A stretch of DNA of 64,000 nucleotides from Gymnogyps californianus (Eukaryota; Chordata; Aves; Accipitriformes; Cathartidae). The notes beneath the pieces were generated by a model. It did not search any database, was not told the DNA's origin, and worked only from the letters and a program-made list of their open reading frames with translations. A program made the translations under genes and the position numbers. Below, piece after piece: positions 1-16,064 of the stretch; within the stretch, counting starts at the first letter, position 1; each line of letters starts with the position of its first letter. The DNA lies in contig NC_059478.1 in assembly GCF_018139145.2 (NCBI RefSeq), positions 13,871,001 to 13,935,000 on the forward strand. The letters are read 5' to 3'.

Positions 1-258
1 ATTTCCAGGTTACCTAGTTCCAGAAAGTCTAAAACAACTGGGGAATTTTGCATGTCAGTTACTATTTGTGGGCAGATTAGATATTTGTAAATTATGGTTA
101 TTAAATATCGATGATGATTTCTATAGATCTTGAGTCTGAAAGCTGCTTGGGCCCAGCTCACCTCATACAGAGCATCACTTCCAGTGTGGGACTGAGTCTA
201 CACTGTGCCTGCAAGAAATATGTTTGTAAAGTACAATTAAAAAAAAAAAAAAGATTAC

Positions 259-6290
<6,032 letters not shown>

Positions 6291-8690
6291 GAGGGTAAAG
6301 TACACATTACAAAACACACATTTAAAAGTAAATGTCCATCTCTGGCATCATGTTTATTTAACTTTACTTGATTGTCATTTTGTTTGAGAATTGGATTCTC
6401 TCTAAGCTATATCAACCTCTCATACTAACAGTAACTTTGTTCTTCTGAGGTTAAAATTCAGATGTTGTCTAATACACGCTGTCTCTAGTCTACAAAGTTG
6501 TATTTTTATTAGTATAAAGATAAAAACAACCCCAAAAGGCAAAAGAGTACTTACATAGACCGAAATGGACATTTCATTTCTCATTTTAATGTATAATATT
6601 TTACATTCCTATTTATCCTTGAGAGGTATCTTTTTTTCAATCTGTGTTACTATGACTTGTGCATATTTAGACAAGGCCTTGGAGAAGCAGCATGTTTCTT
6701 ATTGTGAGTTGCCACGAAACCCCAGATATTTTGGAGGTCTAACATATGTGAGTCTGTCGTTCATGATATGCGTGACATCTATCATTCAAACAACAGCCTT
6801 GATCTTGGAAGATCTCTCAGATACAGAAGTGACTATACTGACTCAAAACCAGAAATGCTAAACGTTTAATCTCTGTACACCCGTACAATTTGTTTGGAGA
6901 TATTCTTCTCCCAGAGAACACAGTGCAGTGTGGCATGCAGAAGTTAGAAGTGCTGTGAAACTCCATAACCAAGAAGTCTCCAGGTACAGAGTTCTGCAAA
7001 TGCACTGAAGGAACCTTCCAGAGGAGAAAAACCAGCTGCGTTACCTTCTGATAAGCTAGGCTAGGAACTATACTTCCCAATTCATATCATATTTGTATTT
7101 GCTTATATACCAACAGAGATGACAAGCCTATTAAAATTGCCTCTCCTTTTTCTCATCTAAAGAGAGATACAACTTACAACAAACCAGAAGTTAAACAAGT
7201 ATCAAGGCTTACGTTACGCTATTTAGGATCTCATTTTGCACTCTTCGTGTTTAGAAGTCGATTTAGAGAGTCTGAAAGAAGTCCTACAAGAAGATCTTTT
7301 GCAAACAAAAGGCTGAACTACTACTTCCCTTAAATAACAAAACACAGAATCTTGTTACTTTCCTCTAAGTATCTATTCTTTGTAAAAAAAACTATCTTAA
7401 CACAGAGACAACACAGGGCAAAGAGGGAATAAGGAGATTCCTGGGTGCTGTCATAGGGGACACCAAACACTTCAGTGAAGGTTTAAACATGAACACAAGG
7501 GCCTTCAGGTTTGCTACATGAAAGAAACCTGCACCCTTTCCTCATTTAATACACACTTGGAATGCACTGCTGAAAACTCCAACCTGCTATGATACAGATA
7601 CCCAAAAAAAAGTTTATATAACGTCTTACATGATTTCTACAAAACAACCCTTATTTTTATTTCAAGGAAAGGATGATCCAACCTCCCAGTCAGTGCAGCT
7701 GCACTCTTTGAAGCAAATTCAAGCGCAAAATATGCCAGCTTATAAAGTGTAGAACCTGCCTTCCAGAGCCTGTTGCTATCAGCTGTCACCATACTTCATA
7801 GGCAGCCAGAGTTATTTAGAATGAATCATTTGGTAAATTTAGCTTGTTTTTCTGCTTGTGAACAAAATAATTTTAATGAAATTATTTACTTGTAGATCTT
7901 TGGTAGAGCATACAGATAAATTTCAGCCATAAGCAGTTGTTCTGTGTGCTTCCATTTTCATGAAAGAATGCTTCTTTGCCCTGATAGGAAGAACATACAT
8001 TAACAGAAAATGAGCTAAGAAAGTTCTTCTCTCTAATGAGAGAAGCCATTTATCAGATTGGCAATTTTTATTTACAGCAGTAAGTACACAAAGCAGCAAA
8101 TTACACAAAGCAATAAGAATAATATATTTTGACCCAACCAAGCTCCAAGGCCTAGTGCTTGAAGAGAAGACTCAATGTTGTTTTTCATTTCTTTGAAATA
8201 GGTTTATGGCTGCTTTGGGTTCAGTACAAGCAACGATAAGGGAATGGAGATGTTGAAAGCCCCAACACACTCTGAAGGCTCTAGCTTCAAAATGCTTTTG
8301 AAACTTGGAAAAAAAGTAAGAGGCCTGTATTCCCCTATGGAAGAAAAGAGAGCACAACTGATTGCAATTCAAAGAACATGGGAGAGAATTGTTTCTGAAG
8401 AATGCTATTGCTGTCTGGACAACGTGAGAACTCAGGTCAGCTTGTCTTCTGCTGGGTTAAAGTCTGTGGTATGAAACTCAGCTGCTATCTCCAAAATACT
8501 AGCAACAATATTTAAATTTGCAAGAGGTTTGACGCAGGCCTGCTGAAGCTTCAGATGCTAAAGGCTGTTACAGGAAAGTAGTCTCCTTGTGAACTTCTAG
8601 TCAGTCCCCACAGAACTTCCCTCAGCAGCTGCACATTTCATACAGACAAGAAACTCTGCTTCGGCACCTCCTTTAGAGACACAGCACTGC
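6291..8690. other. spacer upstream of amylase
   Basis: A+T-rich DNA between the amylase start and the CpG patch. Reading frames are short and composition gives no sign of coding. It would hold any distal amylase control elements or an intron behind an untranslated first exon, but I see no specific site I can defend. Confidence 0.7.
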
Positions 8691-8819
8691 CCCTTACACA
8701 ACTGTTGTCAGGAGCAGCTCTACCGACCACAAATCCTGCCGGGCCTCTTCAGCATGTACAAGCTCTAAACATACCGAAAGCAAGAAGCAGAACTCAATAC
8801 GTACATTTTGGGGCCAGCC

Positions 8820-9040
8820 TGCGTCATTTTCAGCGGATTCCAGCAGCACCATCCCGCCCACCGCCAGCCGAGCGCCGCCGGGGCAGCAGCGACGGGAGCC
8901 CAGCCCCTTCCGCCGGAGCGGAGCGGCGCGGAGGGGAGCAGAGGCACCGCGGCCCCGCACTGCCGCCCTCCCGCGCTGCGGCGCCGCTGACGGCGCCCGA
9001 GGCAGCAAGCTCCAGCCCCTCAGCCCCGCGCCAGGTCTGC
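8820..9040. promoter_or_regulatory. isolated CpG-rich patch between amylase and RNPC3
   Basis: About 220 bp of G+C-rich DNA with many CpGs in an A+T-rich surround. It has a GC box (CCCGCCC, 8853-8859), a CRE/AP-1-like TGCGTCA near 8820 and many short GC-box-like strings. Open frames on both strands are by-products of the composition. It lies about 2.6 kb upstream of the amylase ATG and about 3 kb beyond the likely RNPC3 3' end. It could be the promoter of an untranslated amylase exon or of a non-coding RNA. Confidence 0.5.
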
Positions 9041-9046
9041 CAGTGA

Positions 9047-11930
9047 GAAACTGCTATACGGTAAAATAAACTAGTTTATCTAAAAGCTTTATACTACATG
9101 GGATTATGTTGATTCAAGATAAAATTACATTCTGGAATATATTTGTTCTCGAGATTTGAGAAAGCAAATCTCTCTGCATATACACTTACCTCATTTTGTT
9201 TTTTTTAAAGTACTTTTGTCTTTGATTACAGCACCACCTTACGCTTATCCTGCTTCACTGCTTTGAAAATTTACTTAGTTGGCCTTTTACGCAGTATTTT
9301 AATAGCTTAGTTCTGTACTTGTAACTCAACGTGGGTGTTAGGACACATTGCGTGTTTCCTCTATTATATACCTTTTCATGTGCAATAAACTGAGTCACAA
9401 AGCTTTGTAAAGTGGCTCCATCCAGAGACAGGCTAAAAATGCAGTAGCACAAGGAAGGGTTCCGCATGTTTGAAGGCTACAGTGGATTAAGTAGTATTTT
9501 CTACTTTAATGGTACTACACAGTGGCTTTGCCATACAAAGTAACAAATGGAGTTTGTCATTATCAGAATAATGTTTCTTTTCTCAGGGAACAGTCAAAAC
9601 CACAACTAGAGTAAATATTTGTCTCTATATAACATAAAGGGATCTCATGCCAGAAGCTGCTTGCTAGGCTGGAGTAAGAGACTCAGGTAAGAGTCGCAGA
9701 GTCAAGTGTTTGTCCTACAATAGGAACAGTAGCAACATAAGCTACTTAAGGAAACCAAAGTATTTACAATGGCAAACGTGTTCTCTTCAGTCTTGTATCA
9801 AGTAGGGAGATACATTTAAGGAAAAAAACTGGAGGCATTTAGAAATGTCCTAGAAAATAATAAAGGAAAAGTCATTCTCAGTTTGACATTAGGTCCCCTC
9901 TTAGCTGTCAAATTCCAAAGATATGAAGGGATAACAAAGATGCAAACTATGTAACATGTGAAATGTCTTAGTGAATTTTCCAAGTTACTATTGTCATAAG
10001 GATAATTTAGCTAGAAACTGTTCATTTCTGAATGCATGTTAACTCCACTTTGCAGATGACATTATTATTTTTAACTTCTCAAAACCAAAATTTCTTTTCA
10101 CTACCATATAGTGAAGTCCCTAAAATACAAAGTTTTTGAGGAAAAAACACTCAAAATACTGGAACTGAAGATGAGCCTTATATATCAAACACACACTGAG
10201 GACACTAGAGAAATGTGCATGCTTTTTTAAAATCCATCTCTTTAGAATTAAAAGCATATTAGAATGACCTTCTGAATTTGGCTTTCAAAGAAAATTCTGA
10301 CAAGGCACACAACTCACATTTATATATCGAAAATAAATCTAATTTAGCTTCTGTTATCACAAGATCTTTGCTATATCAAGGAGTCAATTTATAGAAGAGC
10401 ACTATAGTAAAATTCATGATTGTTGATTCTGAGTCAGCCTCACCTTGAAAATTATAGTGATACAAGTATATTCAAAAGTTTAATTAAATAAGAAATGTTG
10501 CTGTGTCTATATGTCATTAGCTAATGAAGAAAAACTGTGAAATAAGCCTGCATTCACTGCTTATGTGCGATCTCGGAAGCTGGCCCTAAAGACTTGTTAA
10601 AAAAACAGAGGTCATTTGACCTGAAATATCAGATCAAGCAGAAGAAACGTTCCAAGGGGAAAAAAAAACAAACACCCAAACAAAACCCAAAACCAACCAG
10701 CAGAAATGGGTATACAAAAAACCAGTTGATTTAAGGGAATGAAAGCTTTGCCTTCTGACTTTGAAAAAAGTTCTCTCAACTGGACTGCAGAAATTTCCTT
10801 GACAGATATCAGTATAGGATGGTGGGGAATATGTTTTATTTGTTCTTTAATAATATAACCCCACCAAGAACACAGCTTAGCTTTATTCATAATTGAATGG
10901 CCACAGAACACTCACATTTTTTTTTTTTAAGCCACTTTTTTCCTCTCTTCTAAGCGTCATAAATCCTTCAGAAGTTCTCATAAAACTTCCTCTCAGTGTA
11001 TTTTTCCTGGCCTACTATTCCAAATACAGATGAGATAAACTAACGAACAACTACGCAGTCCTACGCAGTCCACATGGGAACGCAGCAAATAAGCTAAGAA
11101 CAATTCCAGTAAAAGCATTTTAAAGTAATCTGCTAAGCCAGTTCATATTGAAAAAACAGCAAAGATACACTTATTTTGGTCCAGTAATCAGTACTAGTGA
11201 TTTAGGCTGTTTGCAGCTGGAATGATGACAAAACAAAAGTCTTTACACCAGCCTGTTACTACACCATCAACTATGAATTAATATTTTATGGATTTAAGGA
11301 GAAAATTATTCCATTGGACTCTCTTGCCAAGTAAATGTCATTGCAATGTTTCCCACATGGTTTTAGAAAGCTATGCTAATCTTCCTAGTATGTAACAAAT
11401 CTTACTATGTGACCTCCACAGAATTATTTTTATTAAACACAGTTCAACAGGGCAAGGACTGCACCTACACTGGTTTAACACTGTTTTAACTGCTACTCTT
11501 GTTTTAATGACTTTAGCCTCGCTAGTGATATTTTTCAAGATGCGGATGAACAATGAAAGTTAATTACTGAGGAAAAAACAGTGCCTAATTTCACAGTACA
11601 AATTCATGCCAGTGCACTAGTCCTCCTGCTTAGTCTCCTAGACAAGAAAAAGATTCACACTAAAATGAGATTATCCTTAGATTTTCTTATCTTTTTAGCC
11701 TGAAACACTAACAGCTAAGCATCACACTCAAGGAGGTGCCTATGAATACATACTCTGAATCATCTAGAACATGCTGCACAGTTACAATTGGACTGTTCAC
11801 CTTGAAAAAAACCAAAACAAAAAAACCAAACCAGAAGTGTCTTCCTCCTCCTTCCCACTCCCAAAGCCCACAACAAAACAAAAGTCAATATGAAGAGAAA
11901 AAGGCAAAATGAAGAGAAAGGAAATAATTT
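9047..11930. other. gene-free stretch downstream of RNPC3
   Basis: A+T-rich sequence past the probable distal poly(A) signal of RNPC3. No exon, RNA gene or recognisable repeat. Further AATAAA hexamers occur on the minus strand (for example 10840-10835), so a longer RNPC3 3' UTR cannot be excluded. Confidence 0.6.
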
Positions 11931-11937
11931 ATTAGAG

Positions 11938-11943
11938 ATTTCA
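11938..11943 (-). promoter_or_regulatory. candidate distal poly(A) signal of RNPC3
   Basis: AATAAA on the minus strand, followed about 50 nt on by a G/T-rich run (TTTTGTTTTGTTGTGGG). It would give the long isoform a 3'-terminal exon of about 1.1 kb from the acceptor at 13083. Another AATAAA lies at 12668-12663. The choice is inference. Confidence 0.35.
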
Positions 11944-12959
11944 CAAGCAAGCTAACATACATTTATCATAAGTCTTGTGACAGTTTAAAGATATCTGGAA
12001 TCTTTAAGAAGAGAAAATTTACTCTGCCTTAAATACTTTAGAAATGCTACTACGCACAGTTCAAGAGTCCTGATGATTACACTGCTTCTTCCCCCAGCTT
12101 GATAATACTTGAAAGAGATGGAACACAAAAGGGACCTGGAACATCACAAAGGCATGTTAAAAGTAAGAACAACTAGAAAACAGTAGTGTTATGCTTTCTT
12201 TTGACAACTAAATTGAAAGATGCTTAGTATTTAGAAAAGTGCTGAATGTCTGGAAAAAATCTGACTTTTATCTGACTAGATACAGGCTGTATTAATTTTA
12301 TATTACAGTAAGTTAAACAATAATGTAATATTAAACCCAGAAGAAAAATATAAGTCACTGGCAACAACACTACCTCAGTGCAGAGAACAATCTAAAAAAA
12401 CAAAAAACCAACAAAAAGGTAGCAGTGATTAATAGTTGATTAACAGTTCAATTCCAAATACTTCATTGCGAGATATTCTTAGATTTTCTTCTCTACTCAA
12501 AAAAGAAAAAGTAAGGAATGTACAAACTAAGTCAACTACAGATTGTTTCTTGTATACCAGGACAACAGTAATCATCAAATGATCTAAGATACTGGTCAAC
12601 CCTTTAATATTATTAAGAATTGCTCTGCAACATATTTTAACCAACGTACTATTATTATTACATTTATTTAAAGAAAAACAAGACGACATCCTCAGTGTGA
12701 GCTCAGCACAGCTCCACGCACATCAGTGGAACACTTCTAGCTCATACAAGCTAAGGAACTGGACCACAAATTAGCAAGTTATATGACCTTTGAGGAAGAG
12801 GTGTAGGTCACCTTTTAAGACTAGGAACCTTCATTGTGTCTATTCACGCAACACAGACAACTCATTGATTTTTTTTTTTTCCCCCCTGAAAAAGTGCCCT
12901 TTGCTTTTAAAATTACCAGATTAGTTCAAGCTCTAAAACATGTAAACTCCTCCCCACAC

Positions 12960-13083
12960 CTACTCTATACAAAAATTTAGATGTAGTTGAGTGCTACGGG
13001 AAACATCGCACAAAAAAAGGATACAACAAGAAAGGATACACTCTGCATGACAGTATTACTGCAGTATTTACGCAGGAATGTTT
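12960..13083 (-). other. RNPC3: alternative RNPC3 3' UTR exon bearing the USSE
   Basis: Starts at the acceptor TTTAG|AAAC (13083) behind a good pyrimidine tract. It would be joined to the donor at 15991, making a 2.9-kb intron in the 3' UTR; the stop lies 13 nt before that junction, so the splice should not trigger nonsense-mediated decay. A possible U1-type donor, GTAG|GTGTGG, ends a 124-nt exon at 12960. Otherwise the exon would run to a distal poly(A) site. The start is well supported; the end is uncertain. Confidence 0.6.
13016..13039 (-). promoter_or_regulatory. USSE: tandem U12-type 5' splice-site motifs in RNPC3 3' region
   Basis: On the minus strand two perfect GTATCCTTT nonamers lie at 13039-13031 and 13024-13016, 15 nt apart. 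Vertebrate RNPC3 and SNRNP48 genes are known to carry such a pair, the U11 snRNP-binding splicing enhancer. U11 bound there activates an upstream 3' splice site and yields a poorly expressed, nuclear-retained mRNA form. A strong acceptor (CTGTTCTTCTTTAG|AAA) lies 44 nt upstream, as the model needs. Confidence 0.88.
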
Positions 13084-13605
13084 CTAAAGAAGAACAGCAG
13101 AATGTGGTTTAATTTTACTTGATTCTCAGTATTGCATACACATAACTTTATGCTACCTATCAAAAGCAAAGATGCCTCTGATAAAATACAGTTTTGACCC
13201 CTTATGAGATTTAACGAGGGCTGATGAGTCCACCAACACTAAACTCCATATTCAAAGGTAAATACATTTTTTGATAACTTGAACTACTAGGACAATACCA
13301 GATTTTTCTGTCTTATTAATTCTCCTTCAAGTCTTTGCCATTTTACAAACTCACTTTTTCCATCAGGTCCAAAACCCAATCATGTTTCCATTCAATGCAG
13401 GCTTTCAAGTCACTTCTTCCCTACGAAGAAGCTGGAGACCTCTCAACATCAGTTTCTTCTACATAACCTTTCTCCCAAAAAGCTGTATTTTAGCTACAGA
13501 AAAAATAGTCACCCCAAATACTAACTGAAATTTTTGCCAGTCCATCAAGAAAAAGACATTTCAGCCAGCAAGGAGTTACATAGTATTTTTATAAACCGCA
13601 TGTAT

Positions 13606-13645
13606 TATTTTCTCTACAAAAGATAAAGCCTTTGTAGAGAAAATA
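13606..13645 (-). repeat. perfect 15-bp inverted repeat (hairpin) in RNPC3 3' UTR intron
   Basis: Arms TATTTTCTCTACAAA (13606-13620) and TTTGTAGAGAAAATA (13631-13645) are exact reverse complements around a 10-nt loop. In RNPC3 pre-mRNA this would form a stable hairpin about 520 nt ahead of the USSE-controlled acceptor. Confidence 0.7.
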
Positions 13646-15959
13646 CTAAAAAATAAAAATATTTGCAATAAGATTCATGAATTTAACACAGCTTCTTCCT
13701 GTTTAAAAACAATCAAAAGTTTAACTTATGTCAATTTAGTTGTTAAAAAAAACAACAACATTGAGACACAGGATACAGATCAAATTTGAAGTCTCTCAAA
13801 TGTTTGCATAAACTTGTTTATATGCATAGTTGTGTTTCAAATGAGATTCTGACACTGTTCTTCCTTACAGACTCAGATTTCTATCATGGAATTTTGCATC
13901 ATAAATCAGCATCCATCAGAATATTCCAGCAGGAACAGGAAAATAGTCATGCAGAAATAGGGTTCATTTTCATCATTAGTTGGGAAATGAAATAAATATT
14001 TTTAATTAAACCTCATGGATCCCTAGAAATCTGTACTAGTCCACTGCACATTCTGTGATCTTTACATATAAATGGTCAAGATAAGGAAGAAGTTCTGCCC
14101 GTGATACATTAAACCAATGACACCAAGGTAACTCATGTAAGACTTTCAGGTGCACAAATAAGTCTTGCATAAGTATGCATTTGCTCACTCTAAAAAAAAG
14201 CTTCTGAGTTGACCACCAACATGATTAATAACCAAATAAGCACCTCGTTATTTTCTTTATGTAATTCAAGTATTATTTAGCATGTAGTCAGAATTTGACT
14301 TACTGTACAAAATTAGTTGGAAAGACATGGAATTTCTAAAAGAATAAAAGTGTTCAGACTTCATTTATAAGACTTTCCAATAGCTAAAATATTTCAAGTT
14401 TCTTTTTTGCATTTAAAGAAACCTTAGTAATTTTCTTCTTATTAGACACTGGATAAAATATAATATAAGGTTTTTTCTAACAAGCAAGGAGTAAGAAACA
14501 AGACTGAAACATTCCCATAAACCCTTGTTCCTAATAGAATACTTTAGCCAATGCTCATTTGTCCCTTTTCAATGACCAATACAGAAGAATGCCTGTAAAA
14601 AAAAGTGGTCTTTAATTTGATAAAATAAAATACAGATTTTGCAAACCACAGATCAATAACTCAAAATAGGAACTGGTAAGACCAAATATCATCTCAGAAA
14701 TGAGGGAAACAAACTCAGATATAATCTGATGAAAAAAATCCTTAGACAACTAACAGAACAAGAAACCTATAATTGAAGTAACTGTTACAAATAGAAATAC
14801 TACCCTCACAACAACCATACTGAGGGGTCTCCAACCAATTTTTAAAAATCAAAACCAGCTATTCACATCCTTTATTTCAAACTTCAGGGTTTTTTTCCAA
14901 AGTAACAATGATCAAAACAACCGGATTAAAAACACATCATGGATTAAGTAGAATGTTTCAGAAGCATTCAGCCTAAGCTTTGAGTTCATTTGGTCTTAGG
15001 CGGAGGCATAACCAGAGTGATGCCCAACTGTAATCTGTAATTAAGTTAAATGCCCTTTAAATTTGAGCTAGCTGATCTATCAGAGGGTGCAGATTGAAAA
15101 ATAAGTGCTTCTAATTCTTGCACTAGTTACTTCACATGCTAATTTGAGACAGTTCACTACTCAAATGTTTTTAGGCCATGAAACCCTCACAGTTAAATTA
15201 GAGCTGATTTTGCTTGAGTTACTCTCATATAAAGCAAATAGGGTAAGCAGTAGTGAAGTAAAGCTATATGATAGGAAATTAATAGTGATTACTTTCTGCT
15301 GAAAGTTACTTTCCCATCAAGTTTAGACAATAATGCCAAAAATCAGGACCTATGCATTCCACAACAAAGGAAGCCTTCATCAATGCAACATTACGTAGCA
15401 CTTTGTGACACAATATCCTTTCCTAAATCAGACAAGTTTAAAGGATGCTGCAACAGCACTAAGATCTCATTTTCCGAAGTTAGCAAAACCAAAGGTCCTT
15501 TACAGAGCTAGCAGAAGTGAGTTTATTGCTGGAAACAGTTCTTCAGGATCACTTTACAATGGCAGGGATGGAAGAGAAGGAAAAGAGAGGCAACTCTTTT
15601 CAAAGCCAAAACCCCAGAAGATTACTAAAAGGTAAGTGGTCCTATTCCACGGAATTATCCTCCTTAGCTCCCCAGATTAAGGATTAGAAAAATTGACAAC
15701 TACCCTAGGATATCAGGATTAGGGAAATGGCAGTCTCAGAGTTTCTGAACAGAGGAAGAAGCAACATTTTAAACTTACACCAACTATATAACTTGCATTC
15801 TGGTTTTCTGATATAAGTGCACATTTAAGAAAAGAAAATTGTATGGAACATTTCCCCTCCACCATCACTATTCCTAAAGAAGCCATTAAAAAGATAATAA
15901 ATAAAAACAAACAAAAAAACCCCAACAAAACAAATGAACAAAAAACCCCAGCCTATTTC

Positions 15960-15971
15960 TTTATTTTTATT
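15960..15971 (-). promoter_or_regulatory. twin proximal poly(A) signals of RNPC3
   Basis: Two adjacent AATAAA hexamers on the minus strand (15971-15966 and 15965-15960) begin about 20 nt past the exon 14 donor. A G/T-rich tract with GGGG runs follows (about 15953-15895). They would end the short 3' UTR isoform and compete directly with use of the 5' splice site at 15991. Confidence 0.65.
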
Positions 15972-15991
15972 TTCAGGCAGAGAATCCATAC

Positions 15992-16064
15992 CTTGTGCAG
16001 TGTTCTACTTTTTTCTTTTCCCTTCATTGGCATCCTGTTTTGGTCTAGCTGAACGAGCAAATTG
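15992..16064 (-). CDS. RNPC3: RNPC3 coding exon 14 and start of 3' UTR
   Basis: The coding part 16064-16005 encodes QFARSARPKQ, a short basic tail and stop TAG. Acceptor AATCTCAG|CAA has no pyrimidine tract but has a TCCTTAAC branch site just upstream. Thirteen bases after the stop, a donor (CACAAG|GTATGG) at 15992/15991 allows splicing to a distal 3' UTR exon. Without that splice the exon runs on into poly(A) signals at 15971-15960. Confidence 0.95.

Larger units (their letters stand above)
13084..15991 (-). other. RNPC3 3' UTR intron or intergenic tail
   Basis: 2.9 kb between the donor after the stop codon and the USSE-linked acceptor. It is transcribed and removed in the long isoform, and lies beyond the cleavage site in the short one. 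A+T-rich. Apart from the hairpin and the proximal poly(A) region I see no coding or repeat feature. Confidence 0.6.

Noticed and set aside
8694..9046. Frames of 60-113 codons in the CpG-rich patch
   Set aside because: Composition artefact on both strands; no protein family match or splice context.
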